Below, in pieces: positions 43,417 to 54,400 of a stretch of 64,000 nucleotides of DNA. Origin of the DNA: Mycobacterium scrofulaceum (GTDB lineage Bacteria > Actinomycetota > Actinomycetes > Mycobacteriales > Mycobacteriaceae); contig NZ_MVIJ01000021.1 in the NCBI RefSeq assembly GCF_002086735.1, positions 1-64,000 on the forward strand, in the 5' to 3' direction. The position numbers and the translations under genes are program-made. The first letter of the stretch is position 1. Each line of letters begins with the position of its first letter. Under the pieces are notes generated by a model. That model worked only from the letters and a program-made list of their open reading frames with translations, searched no databases and was not told where the DNA came from.

Positions 43417-44029
43417 GAAAGCAGACCCGCCCGCCCTTGACAAGGCCCTTGAGAAGGCGCCCGGCGCAGGCCGCCCGCGGGACCCGCGGATCGACTCGGC
43501 CATCCTATCGGCGACCGCGGAACTGCTTGTCCAAATGGGCTATTCCAGCCTGAGCCTGGCCGCGGTCGCCGAGCGCGCGGGAACCACGAAGTCGGCGCTG
43601 TACCGACGCTGGTCGAGCAAGGCCGAACTGGTGCACGAGGCGGCCTTCCCGGTTGCGCCGACCGCGCTGCAGGCGCCGGCCGGGGACATCGCCGCCGACA
43701 TCAGGATGATGATCGAGGCCACCCGCGACGTCTTCACCACCCCGGTCGTTCGCGCCGCGCTGCCTGGGCTGGTGGCCGACATGACGGCCGATCCCGCGCT
43801 GAACGCCCGGGTGATGTCCCGGTTCGCGGACCTGTTCGCGACGGTGCGGGTGCGCCTGAGCGACGCCGTCGATCGGGGCGAGGCCCACCCCGACGTCGAC
43901 CCGGACCGGTTGATCGAGCTGATTGGGGGAGCCACCATGCTGCGCATGCTGCTGCGCCCGGAGGAGGAACTCGACGACGCGTGGGTGGAGCAGACCACCG
44001 CCATCGTCGTGCACGGGGTGACGCGGTGA
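43415..44029 (+). CDS. TetR-family regulator (Rv3167c-like)
   Basis: A 204-residue TetR regulator. The N-terminal HTH region (SLSLAAVAERAGTTKSALYRRWSSKAEL, ~45-72) is complete with the TTKSALYRRW recognition helix. The C-terminal domain is all-helical (TetR_C). In M. tuberculosis Rv3167c represses the divergent Rv3168-Rv3169 genes; mutation is reported to affect phagosomal escape and PDIM levels. A candidate operator overlaps its start codon. Its stop overlaps the next gene by four bases (GTGA), so it is co-transcribed with an SDR not found there in M. tuberculosis. Confidence 0.88.
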
Positions 44030-44919
44030 CGGGGCGGCTGGCCGGCCGGGCCGCGATCGTCACCGGCGGTAGCCGCGGACTGGGCCGCGCGATCGCGCTG
44101 GCGCTGGCGGCCGACGGTGCCGCGGTGGCGGTGGCGGGGCGCACCGAGCAGGTGTGGGACGAGCGGTTGCCGGGAACCATCGGGGAGACGGTCGCCGAGA
44201 TCGAGGCGGCGGGCGGGCGCGCGGTGGCGGTGCGGGCCGACCTGACCGACCGCGACGACATCGCCCGGTTGGTGGCCTCGGCGCGAGATACCTTGGGGCC
44301 CCTCACGATTCTGGTGAACAACGCGGCCTTCACCGCGCCGGGCCGGCCCCCGGCGCCGGGCGCAGAGCCTCGCGCGAAGTCCGCGTCGGGCGGCACCAAG
44401 GCCGCCAAGGCCGCGTCGGGCGGCGCCAAACCGGGCTGGCCCGGATTCGTCAGCATCCCGCTGGCCGCGTATCGCCGACATTTCGACATCGCGGTGTTCG
44501 CCGCCTACGAGCTGATGCAGCTGGTGTGCCCCGACATGATCGAGGCGGGCGGCGGGGCGATCATCAACATCTCCTCGGTCGCCTCGAGGATCCCCGGCAA
44601 CGGGCCGTACCCCGACCGCAGCGGTGGCGTGCTGCCCGGCTACGGCGGTTCCAAGGCTGCGCTCGAGCACCTGACCCAGTGCGCGGCATACGATCTCGCC
44701 GACCATCGCATCGCCGTCAACGCCCTGTCACCGTCGAAGCCGATCCTGACTCCGGGGCTGGCCTACTATGCCCGCGAGTTCGACGAAACGGCGGAGTCCG
44801 ACGAATTCGCCCGTGCGGCAGTCGAACTGGCTCTGGTCGACCCCGCCGAGGTCACCGGCCGCACGATCGGCCATCTGCAGGTTCTCGACGGCAGCTTCCG
44901 GCCTTTCCAGCCCGACTAG
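44026..44919 (+). CDS. SDR oxidoreductase with an Ala/Lys-rich insertion
   Basis: A 297-residue classical SDR: VTGGSRGLGRAIAL (~12-25), NNAAF (~98-102), the catalytic ISSVASR serine, and YGGSKAALEH with the Tyr and Lys. Between the NNA motif and the substrate loop a ~30-residue insertion rich in Ala, Gly and Lys (AKSASGGTKAAKAASGGAK) is unusual for the family. It is coupled to TetR by a GTGA overlap; function may be tied to the regulator's ligand. The 3' end overlaps the convergent methyltransferase by four bases. Confidence 0.82.
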   Translation: MTGRLAGRAAIVTGGSRGLGRAIALALAADGAAVAVAGRTEQVWDERLPGTIGETVAEIEAAGGRAVAVRADLTDRDDIARLVASARDTLGPLTILVNNAAFTAPGRPPAPGAEPRAKSASGGTKAAKAASGGAKPGWPGFVSIPLAAYRRHFDIAVFAAYELMQLVCPDMIEAGGGAIINISSVASRIPGNGPYPDRSGGVLPGYGGSKAALEHLTQCAAYDLADHRIAVNALSPSKPILTPGLAYYAREFDETAESDEFARAAVELALVDPAEVTGRTIGHLQVLDGSFRPFQPD

Positions 44920-45521
44920 ACCGGCTTGTTCGCCGTGACCGCGTTGATGATCACGGCATACAGCCGCTGCCATTTCGGGGACTGGAATCCCGCCTGCAGC
45001 AACAGCTTCTCGGCCCGGTGCCTGGTGCGGGCCCTGCCGCCGCGGCCGACGGCGAGGGTCGGCACCAGCCACGGCGAAAACCGGTCGACGAGCACCAGGC
45101 TTCCGCCGGGCCGCAGCACCCGGGCGCACTCCATCAGCCCCGCCAGTTGGTCGGCCCAGTGATCGAACGACGTGGTGCTGACGACCAGGTCGAAGGCGCG
45201 GTCGGCGTAGTTGAGCTCTTCGGCGACCCCCAGGCCGAAGCTCAACCGCGGGTCGCGGGCGAGGCTCCTTGCGACGGAAACCATCTGCGGGGCCGCGTCG
45301 ACCCCGGCGAGGTGCCTGGCGTTCGGATAACGGCGGGCCAGGCGCTGCAGCAGGTAACCGGTGCCGCATCCCACGTCGAGTACATATTCGGGGGCGGTGA
45401 CCGTCGCCACGGCCAGCTGTGCGGTGCGATCGGCGATTTCGTGGTGCAACCGGCCGCGCCAGCCGCGGTCGTAGCCGGCGGCGCGATCGTCGAACGGGGC
45501 GACATCCCGATGTGGGGGCAC
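44916..45521 (-). CDS. Class I SAM-dependent methyltransferase
   Basis: A 201-residue class I methyltransferase (Methyltransf_11/25 type). Motif I is VLDVGCGTGYLLQRLA (~47-62); motif post I GVDAAPQMV; FDLVVSTTSFDHW is motif II. GTG 45521 is the only start before the AAGYDRGW motif. Substrate unknown. The gene lies in the segment inserted relative to M. tuberculosis. Confidence 0.85.
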   Translation of the reverse strand: MPPHRDVAPFDDRAAGYDRGWRGRLHHEIADRTAQLAVATVTAPEYVLDVGCGTGYLLQRLARRYPNARHLAGVDAAPQMVSVARSLARDPRLSFGLGVAEELNYADRAFDLVVSTTSFDHWADQLAGLMECARVLRPGGSLVLVDRFSPWLVPTLAVGRGGRARTRHRAEKLLLQAGFQSPKWQRLYAVIINAVTANKPV

Positions 45522-45562
45522 ACGCCGAGTGTCTCACCGGGGGTGCCCCGTTGACGAGGACC

Positions 45563-46948
45563 TCAGCACTCCGACCCCGGGTCGTCGGGCGGGTCGGGAT
45601 CGCCGCGGAGGAGTTCGTCCGGATGGTGGGCGTGGTTTGTCTCCGGCGGCCCTGTGCCATCCGTCCAGGCGAGCCGCCCGTCGTCGCCGACCTCGGTGCG
45701 CCATTCGCCCCGGCTCGCCGCGGCGTGGTCGCAGCCGCAGGCGAAGAACAGTTCGTCCGCATCGGTTCGGCCGCCGTCCGCCCAGTCCGGGCAATGGTGA
45801 ACCTCGCAGTGGTAGCCCGGTTCGAGGCAATTGGGTCGTGTGCAACCGCGGTCGCGGGCGTGGCAGATGAGCCGCTGGTCCGCCGTGGCAATGCGCTTCT
45901 GGCGGCCCAGGTACAGCGGCCGACCGGTGTGCTCGTCGAACACCGCCAAGTAGTGAATCGCTTTGGCGGCCAGGCGGATCAGGTCCGGCATCGGCAGCCT
46001 CGAGCCCCCGCCGGTTGTGGCGGGCGCCGGGAAGGGGACCGATGGGTCGACGACCGCGTGGGCGGCGCGGTCCAGTTCGGCCAGCGTGGTCGTGACGACT
46101 ACTGTCACGGGGTGACCGCGGTGCGTCCCGAGCCGGCCCGAGGCGACGGCGGTTTCGAGGCCGAGCTTGAACGCGTCGTGGCAGCGTTGCGCCGGTGTGC
46201 GCCGATCCCGCGCTTGCGAGTCGCCTGCCGCGGAGTCCCGTTGGTGGCGCCCGGGTCGCACGGCCGCCGCGACTGCTTCGAAGTACGCGCGGGCCTCGGG
46301 GTCGAGCAGTCCGGACAGCGGCGACATGCCGTCGGGGCCCTGTGGGCCCAGGTGCAGCCGGCGCCTGCGGGCACGGTCCTCGTCGTTGAAGAGGCCGTCG
46401 GGATTGAGGTGATCGGCGATCCGCCGGCCGAGCTTGGCCACCACGCCGGCGTCCAGTTTCCCCGCATGATGCACCAAAGTGCGTTCGGCGTTCGCGGCAT
46501 CCGAGGGCGATACGCGGGACGGGAGCACATCCACGGCCGCGCAGACCGCCCGGATGTGGTCCTCGCCGACCGCGCCCGCCTCCACCGCGGCCGCCAGCGC
46601 CGGTAGCTCCGGGGGCACCGGCGGCCCGGTGAGCGAGCGCCGCGGCCGGATTCTTGCCGCGACCCGAAAGCGGCGCGTGATCTCGTGGGGCGTGATGCGC
46701 AGCCGCGCCCACAGCTTGTCGCGCACCGCTGGCACGCACCCGCTACCGTCGGGCGGGTCGGCGATTTCCGCGAAATACCGGTACATCAGTCCCCGGTTGG
46801 TGCGCTCTTGAGTCTCCAGTCGCTCGGCGACCTCGAGCCGGAAGTCATTGCCCACGACATCCGATGAGGTCTCGCGCAGCAGGTCGTGGGCGGCGTCGAT
46901 CGCGTGCAGAGCGGCGCCGATCCGCTCGCGTGCCTGCTCGGCGCTCAT
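45563..46948 (-). CDS. HNH endonuclease with DUF222 (13E12-repeat family)
   Basis: A 461-residue protein (465 if a GTG at 46960 is used). Residues ~1-270 are DUF222 (ITPHEITRRFRVAARI; HHAGKLDAGVVAKL; LLDPEARAYFEAV). The C-terminal ~100 residues are an HNH nuclease domain: CTRPNCLEPGYHCEVHHCPDWADGG with the C-x-H-H zinc/catalytic pattern. In M. tuberculosis this is the 13E12 family, present as repeats and mobile-element-like genes, several of them preceded by LexA sites. Here too a near-perfect LexA box lies 25 nt upstream of ATG 46948. Induction by DNA damage is likely; its target is unknown. Confidence 0.88.
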   Translation of the reverse strand: MSAEQARERIGAALHAIDAAHDLLRETSSDVVGNDFRLEVAERLETQERTNRGLMYRYFAEIADPPDGSGCVPAVRDKLWARLRITPHEITRRFRVAARIRPRRSLTGPPVPPELPALAAAVEAGAVGEDHIRAVCAAVDVLPSRVSPSDAANAERTLVHHAGKLDAGVVAKLGRRIADHLNPDGLFNDEDRARRRRLHLGPQGPDGMSPLSGLLDPEARAYFEAVAAAVRPGRHQRDSAAGDSQARDRRTPAQRCHDAFKLGLETAVASGRLGTHRGHPVTVVVTTTLAELDRAAHAVVDPSVPFPAPATTGGGSRLPMPDLIRLAAKAIHYLAVFDEHTGRPLYLGRQKRIATADQRLICHARDRGCTRPNCLEPGYHCEVHHCPDWADGGRTDADELFFACGCDHAAASRGEWRTEVGDDGRLAWTDGTGPPETNHAHHPDELLRGDPDPPDDPGSEC

Positions 46949-46972
46949 CCCGAATCCCACCCCACCACGCTA

Positions 46973-46988
46973 TCGAACACACATTCGA
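46973..46988 (-). promoter_or_regulatory. LexA (SOS) box of the HNH/DUF222 gene
   Basis: TCGAAC, four bases ACAC, ATTCGA: 11 of 12 bases match the mycobacterial SOS box TCGAAC-N4-GTTCGA. It lies directly upstream of the DUF222 gene, in the 145-nt gap from the divergent DUF4129-like gene. It could also affect that gene. Confidence 0.75.
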
Positions 46989-47093
46989 ATAACGACGGCC
47001 GAATCGGGTTTTGTGGATGAATCGCGGACTGTGGATAACTTCCCGGCTGACGTGCCAGGATGGGGCAAAGCCAACCGGTCGAGTGGTGTGCCA

Positions 47094-48044
47094 ATGCCTG
47101 GTGTGGACAAGGCCACGGGGCGGGTCGTCGTCCTGATCGTGCTGCTGCTCGTCGTCTCCGCCGCCCTGCGCGGCTACCTGCCGGACTCCCCGCGCGGCAC
47201 CCGCGGCGAGCCAACCGGGAGCCCCGCGGCCCTCATCTTCGTCGTCGCGGCCCTCGGCGTGACCCTCGCGCTGGTGGCGATCGCGGTGGTCGCTCGGTTG
47301 CAGGACCCCCGCGCGCCGGCGCCGCAAGCCGGCCAGCTGTCCGAAATGCTCGGCACCGGCAGGGGACGGCCGAGCTGGCGCGCGGTGCTGATCGCGCTGG
47401 CGGTCGTCGTCGCCTGGCTGCTGATCGTGGTGGTGACGTCCCGCCTGCTGACCCCGCACGGTGTGGGTCAGGCGCCGCCCCCGCCGGCGACCGGATCTGC
47501 GGCGGCAGGGCATCCCAACGCGCCGGCGCCGCCCCGGTCGCAGCCGCAGAACGGGGACGTGTTCGGCATCCTGCTTGCCGCCACCGTCCCGATGATGTTG
47601 ATCATCGTCGCGGGGACGCTCGTCATGTCGCGCCGCCGGTGGCGCGCGGCGGGGGCCACCGCCGACAACGTCGACGAACCCGCCGAATCGGCGGCGCCAC
47701 CGACCCGTTCGGAATCGCTGGCGCGGGCGGCCGAACGCGGGCTGGCCGAGATGACCGACCTCAGCCGGGAACCGCGCGAGGCGATCATCGCCTGCTATGC
47801 GGCGATGGAGCGGGAGCTCGCCAACGTGCCCGGCGCGGTCCCGCAGGATTTCGACACGCCGACCGAGGTGCTGGCCCGGGCGGTCGAAAACCACGCGCTG
47901 CGCGCGGAGAACGCCGTGCAGCTGGTGAACCTGTTCGCCGAGGCGCGATTCAGCCCGCACGTGATGAACGAGGGCCACCGCGACCGGGCGGTGCGCGTTC
48001 TGCAGTTGGTCCTCGACGAACTGGGTGCACGGAGCGCCGCATGA
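47094..48044 (+). CDS. Membrane protein with C-terminal DUF4129 (Rv3166c-like)
   Basis: A 316-residue membrane protein with about four transmembrane segments (near residues 8-25, 45-67, 94-115 and 155-176), then a soluble C-terminal DUF4129 domain (~210-316; IACYAAMERELANVP; TPTEVLARAVENHALR). In MoxR operons DUF4129/DUF58 membrane proteins surround the AAA ATPase. Start ATG 47094; GTG 47103 is possible. It overlaps the next gene by four bases (ATGA). It heads a five-gene unit ending at 51221. Confidence 0.83.
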   Translation: MPGVDKATGRVVVLIVLLLVVSAALRGYLPDSPRGTRGEPTGSPAALIFVVAALGVTLALVAIAVVARLQDPRAPAPQAGQLSEMLGTGRGRPSWRAVLIALAVVVAWLLIVVVTSRLLTPHGVGQAPPPPATGSAAAGHPNAPAPPRSQPQNGDVFGILLAATVPMMLIIVAGTLVMSRRRWRAAGATADNVDEPAESAAPPTRSESLARAAERGLAEMTDLSREPREAIIACYAAMERELANVPGAVPQDFDTPTEVLARAVENHALRAENAVQLVNLFAEARFSPHVMNEGHRDRAVRVLQLVLDELGARSAA

Positions 48045-48519
48045 AAAAAACTTTGGTGCTTGGTGTTTGCCTGATCGCCGGGGTCGAGCTGCTCGCGCTG
48101 ATTCAGCACGACCGGCGGTTCGTGTTGGTCGCCTCGGGTGGTGCGCTGGCCCTGGTGTTGCTCACCGTCCGGCGGGCCCTTGGCCACGGCACGCACCCCG
48201 ATGCCGAACCCGATCCCGACGATGTCGGGGATTCGTTGCGGCGCTGGCTCTCCAACACCGAGACGACGATCCGGTGGTCGGAGTCCACCCGCAGGGACTG
48301 GGACCGCCACCTGCGTCCGATGCTCGCGCGCAGGTACGAAATGGCCACCGGCCAAAGGCAATCCAAGGATCGCGTGGCCTATCACGCGAGCGGCCAGATG
48401 CTGTTCGGGGCCGAACTGTGGGAATGGGTCAATCCGAACAACGTCACGCGCACCGGCGACCGGCAGCCCGGCCCCGGCCGTGCGGCACTGGAAGAGATTC
48501 TGCGAAAGTTGGAACAGGT

Positions 48520-48523
<4 letters not shown>
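48041..48523 (+). CDS. Rv3165c-like membrane-anchored protein
   Basis: A 160-residue protein with two hydrophobic N-terminal segments (VLGVCLIAGVELLALI and VLVASGGALALVLLTV) and a soluble C-terminal part (~55-160; LRRWLSNTETTIRWSESTRRDWDRHL). It sits between DUF4129 and moxR, overlapping both by four bases. Function unknown; a MoxR-complex subunit by context. Confidence 0.8.
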
Positions 48524-49497
<974 letters not shown>

Positions 49498-49504
49498 GTG
49501 CGGC

Positions 49505-50764
49505 GTGACCCACCCCGAGGTCGAGGTCCGCTGGCGCGCATCGGACTTGACGCGCGCGATCGCGACCTGCGCGGGGTTGGCGCTTGCGGCCGGGGTGATC
49601 GCCGGGCGCTGGCAGCTGATCGCCTTCGCGGCGCCCCTGCTGGGGGTGTTGTGTTCGATCAGCTGGCAACGCCCGGTGCCGACGGTTCGTGTGCACGGCG
49701 ATCCGGATTCCCAACGGTGTTTCGAAAGCGACCGGGTGCGGGTGAACGTCCGGGCGACGCTGGACGGCGGCGCTACGGAGGCGATCGAGCTGACCGTTCC
49801 GGCCGTCGCGGGGATGGAGCTCGAGGTTCTCGACGCGAGCCCCGGGCGCGCGAAAACCCTTGCGGCAACGGCGCAACGGTGGGGCCGCTACTTCGTCCGG
49901 GCCCGGGTGGACGTGGTGGCCCGCGGGGGGTTGCTGGCGGGGACGGCGACCGTCGACGCCGCCGAAGTCATCGTGTTTCCGCTGACGCCGCCGCAGTCGA
50001 CGCCGATCCCGCAGACCGAGCTGCTCGACCGCCTCGGCGCCCACCTCACCCGGCACATCGGCCCGGGCGTCGAATATGCCGACATCCGCGCCTACGTGGC
50101 CGGGGACCAACTGCGCGCGGTGAACTGGCCGGTGAGCGCGCGGCGCGGCCAGTTGCACGTGACGCAGCGCCTGACCGACCGCGCCGCCGACGTGGTGGTG
50201 CTGATCGACACCTATCGCCAACCCGCGGGCCCGGCGACTGAGGCCGCCGAGCGCGTCGTGCGCGGCGCCGCGCAGGTCGTGCAGACCGCGTTGCGGCACG
50301 GGGACCGCGCCGGGATCGTCGCGCTGGGCGGCAACCGCCCACGCTGGCTGGGCGCCGACATCGGCCAGCGCCAGTTCTATCGGGTGCTCGACACGGTGCT
50401 CGGCGCCGGCGATCGATTCGAAAACACCACAGGGACTTTGGCGCCCCGCGCGGCCGTGCCCGCGGGTGCGATCGTCATCGCGTTCTCCACGTTGCTAGAC
50501 ACCGAATTCGCGCTCGCGCTGATCGATCTGCGCAAGCGCGGCCATGTCGTCGTCGCCGTGGACATCCTCGACAGCTCTCCGTTCGAGGGTGAGCAGGACC
50601 CGCTGGTGAACCGCATGTGGGGGCTGCAACGCTCGTCCATGTACCGCGACATGGCGACCGTGGGCGTCGACATCGTGTCGTGGCAGGGGGACAGCGGATT
50701 GGAGCAGTCCATGGGCGTGCTGCCGGATCGCCGCCGGCGGGTTCGGGGTCGGCTGCGTGGCTAG
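49505..50764 (+). CDS. DUF58 protein (Rv3163c-like), MoxR partner
   Basis: A 419-residue protein. Two N-terminal hydrophobic stretches (~13-45) anchor it. The C-terminal DUF58/von Willebrand A-like part includes the characteristic YVAGDQLRAVNWPVSARRGQL (~197-217) and VVVLIDTYRQP (MIDAS-like). DUF58 proteins are scaffolds that work with MoxR ATPases. The start GTG 49505 is 7 nt after the moxR stop. The last codons overlap the next gene by eight bases. Confidence 0.88.
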   Translation: MTHPEVEVRWRASDLTRAIATCAGLALAAGVIAGRWQLIAFAAPLLGVLCSISWQRPVPTVRVHGDPDSQRCFESDRVRVNVRATLDGGATEAIELTVPAVAGMELEVLDASPGRAKTLAATAQRWGRYFVRARVDVVARGGLLAGTATVDAAEVIVFPLTPPQSTPIPQTELLDRLGAHLTRHIGPGVEYADIRAYVAGDQLRAVNWPVSARRGQLHVTQRLTDRAADVVVLIDTYRQPAGPATEAAERVVRGAAQVVQTALRHGDRAGIVALGGNRPRWLGADIGQRQFYRVLDTVLGAGDRFENTTGTLAPRAAVPAGAIVIAFSTLLDTEFALALIDLRKRGHVVVAVDILDSSPFEGEQDPLVNRMWGLQRSSMYRDMATVGVDIVSWQGDSGLEQSMGVLPDRRRRVRGRLRG

Positions 50765-51221
50765 CGACGACGCGGTGGGGATCCCGCCGCTGTGGGCCCG
50801 GGCGTTCTCGATCGCGTTCGGCCTGCTGATGGTGGGCCTGGCAGCCGACGGCTCGCGCGGGCCGGCGGTGGCCGCCTGGGTGGCGGCGCTGGTCGCGGTG
50901 GCCGCCGGGACGGTATTTCGTCCCGCCGCAACGATCGCCGTGGTGCTGTCGGTTGTGACCATCGTGCTGTCCGGGCCGCCGCTGGTGTTCGTCGCGCTCT
51001 CCGGGCTGTGCGCCGCCGCCTACCTGGTTTGCCGTCACGCGGTCGGCGGGTCGGCGGCGGCCGTGCTGGGCAGCTGGCCGACGGCCGTTGGGGCCGTGGG
51101 CTTTACGTTCGCCGGGTTGGCCGCGACCGCGTTCCCGCTGCAACTGCCGTGGCTGCCGTTGGCCGCGCCGCTGGCGGCCCTGGCCGTTTACGTGCTGGCG
51201 CTGCGCCCGTTTTTGAGCTGA
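50757..51221 (+). CDS. Small integral membrane protein (Rv3162c-like)
   Basis: A 154-residue membrane protein with about four to five helices (e.g. AFSIAFGLLMVGLAA, VAAWVAALVAVAAGT, PLVFVALSGLCAAAYLV, FAGLAATAFPLQLPWLPLAAPLAALAVYVLAL). The start is GTG 50757, overlapping the DUF58 stop. It closes the MoxR unit. Function unknown. Confidence 0.78.
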   Translation: MASDDAVGIPPLWARAFSIAFGLLMVGLAADGSRGPAVAAWVAALVAVAAGTVFRPAATIAVVLSVVTIVLSGPPLVFVALSGLCAAAYLVCRHAVGGSAAAVLGSWPTAVGAVGFTFAGLAATAFPLQLPWLPLAAPLAALAVYVLALRPFLS

Positions 51222-51447
51222 TCGGTTTCGCCGCAGCGGCTGCGCGGAGTGGCCTCGGGCATTTATTTCAGTATATGTTGCCGTAGATAGCGCATGCCGT
51301 TATATTTGGGCCGAAGAGAGCTCCCGGCACAGAGATCAGTCGCATGAACGGACGGACCAATGCCCTTCCGTCGTGCAGGCCGGCGACGAGCCGCCGCCAC
51401 TTACCGTCGAACAACTACCTCGTCATTTCTGAAAGGGAAACGGGGCC

Positions 51448-54400
51448 ATGGATTTTGCCTTGTTGCCGCCCGAGATTAATTCGGAGCTGATGTACACCGG
51501 TCCCGGGCCAGGCCCGATGCTGTCGAACGCGCAGGCCTGGGATGCGCTGGCAGCCGAGCTGGAATCGGCTGCCGGCGGATACTCGTCGGAGATCGCGGGG
51601 TTGGCCGGGCAGGTCTGGTCGGGCCCGGCATCGCTGGCGATGACGACCGCGGCGACGCCCTATGTGGAATGGCTGCAAGCGAGCGCCGCGGCGGCCGGGC
51701 AGACTGCCGCCCAGGCGTATGCGGCGGCGGCGGCTTATGAGGCGGCGTTCGCGATGACGGTGCCCCCGCCGGTGGTTGCCGCCAACCGGGCACGGCTGAT
51801 GATGCTGATTTCCACCAATTTCCTCGGGCAGAACACGCCCGCGATAGCGGCCACCGAAGCCGAATACATGGAGATGTGGGTCCAAGACGCCACTGCGATG
51901 TACGGCTACGCCGCCGATTCCTCGATCGTCAGCACGTTGAAGCCGTTCGACGAGCCGCCGCAGACCACCAACCAGAACGGGCAGACCAACCAGGCCCGCG
52001 CGGTCGCCCAGGCCACCACCAACGCCACCAGCACCCGCACCGAGTCCACGCTGCAGCTGACCTCGAGCGCCACCGCCGAGCACACCAGCTCGACTGTCAC
52101 CACCCAGAGCACCGGCACCACCGTCACCCTCAGCAATGGCCAGACCCTCACCGTCGCCCCCGGTGGGACCTACACCATCGGCTCCGGCACCACCGTCATC
52201 GTCGAAACCGGCGGCCAGATCATCGTCGAATCCGGCGGCACTCTCACCGTCGACGGCGGCGGTACCCTCGCCATCGACGGCGGCACCGTCAACGTCTTCG
52301 GCGCCCTGACCGTCGAATCCGGCGGCACCGTCAACGTCTTCGGCACCCTCACCATCGAGTCCGGCGGCAGCCTCCTCGTCGAGGGCGGCACCCTCACCGT
52401 CTACAGCGGCACTGTCACCCTCAACTCCGGCGGCATCCTCACCATCAACAGCGGTGCCCTCACGATCAGCTCTGGCTACGGCGGCACCCTCACCAACAGC
52501 GGCACCCTCACCATCGGCTCTGGCGGCACCCTCACCAACGGCGGTTCTCTCACGATCGCCGACGGCGGCACCCTCACCGACTCCGGCATGCTCGCCAACG
52601 GCGGCACCCTCACCGACGGCGGTGCCCTCACGATCAACGGCGGCGGCACCCTGACTGACAGCGGCACCCTTACGGTCGCCGACGGCGGCACCCTTACCGA
52701 CGGCGGAGCCCTCACGATCAACGGCGGCGGCACCGTCACCGTCGACAGCGGCACCCTTACGGTCGCCGACGGCGGCACCCTAACCGACACCGGTACTCTC
52801 ACGATCAACAGCGGCGGCACCGTCACCATCGACAGCGGCGGCACCCTCACCGACTCCGGCATGCTTTCCAGCAGCGGCACGCTCAACGACTCCGGCACGC
52901 TGACCGTCGACCCCGGCGGCTATCTCATCGACGCCGGCAACCTCACCGTCAACCCCGGCGGCACCCTCACCGACTCCGGCACGCTGACCGTCAACGCCGG
53001 CGGTACCCTCACCGACTCCGGCACCGTCACGGTCAGCGACGGCAGCACCTTCACCAACGGCGGCACCCTCATCATCGACGGCGGCACCCTCGACAACGGC
53101 GGCGTCCTCACCGACTACGGCACCGTCACGCTCAGCCATGGCGGCGCCCTCACCAACGGCGGCGCCCTCACGGTCACCGACTCAGGCACCTTCACCATCG
53201 ACAGCGGCACAATCACGGACAGCGGTACCCTCACCGTCGACAGCGGCACCCTCACCATCGACAGCGGCGGCACCCTCACCGTCGACCCCACCGGCACGCT
53301 CACCATCAGTGGCACCGTCGACGACATCAGCGGCATCCTCACCGATGGCGGCACCCTCACCGACTCCGGCACCGTCAGTATCAACTCCGGCGGTGGACTG
53401 ACCGTCTCCTCCGGCGGCACCCTCACCGTCACCTCCGGCGGCACCCTCACCGACTCCGGCACCCTTGCCTCCTCTGGCACCGTCACCATCGACTCCGGCT
53501 CCACCCTCGCCATCAACAGCGGCGGCACTTTCACCGATTCCGGCACCCTGGTCATCAATAGCGGCGGCAGTCTCACCGATTCCGGTGCCCTGACTATCAA
53601 TAGCGGGGGCAGTCTCACCGATTCCGGTGCCCTGACTATCAATTCGGACGGCAGTCTCACTGATTCCGGTGCCCTGACTATCAATTCGGGCGGCAGTCTC
53701 ACCGATTCCGGCACCCTGACCATCAACAGCGGCGGCACCCTCACCGACAGCGGCACGCTCACCGTCTCCTATGGCGGCACCCTCACCGATTCCGGCACCC
53801 TGACCATCAATAGTGGCGCCACTCTGACGGACAGCGGCACCCTGACCGTCACCAGCGGAGGCACCCTCACCGACTACGGCACAGTCACGGTCAGCGGCGG
53901 CAGCTCTCTCAGCGACAGCGGCACCGTGACCGTCAACGCCGGCGGCACCCTCAGCGACAGCGGCACCGTGACCGTCGACGCCGGCGGCACCCTCACCAAC
54001 GACGGCACCGTCACGGTCGGGGGCAACATCAACACCGGCGGCATCCTCACCGTTGGCGCCGATGGCACCCTGACCAACAACGACGTCCTCACCGTTGGCG
54101 CCGATGGAATCCTCACCGTCAACAGTGGTGGCACCGTCACCCTCAACGCCGACAGCGGCCTCACCGTCGGCCCCAGCGGCGCCCTGACCATCAACGGTGG
54201 CGGCGTTCTCACCGACGGCGGCACCTTGACCGTCGACGCCGGCGGTGTCCTCACCGACGGCGGCACCCTCAACGTCGATGCCGGCGCCACCCTCATCGAC
54301 GGCGGCAACCTCACGATTAGCGGTGGCGGTGCCCTCGCCAATTCCGGCACCCTCACCGACTCCGGCACCCTCACCATTAGCCCGGGCGCCACTCTCACCG

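Noticed and set aside
51222..51447. PE gene expected upstream of the PPE gene
   Set aside because: The 226-nt gap is too short and no PE motif was found; it holds an AT-rich promoter-like stretch only. A PE partner would have to be elsewhere.
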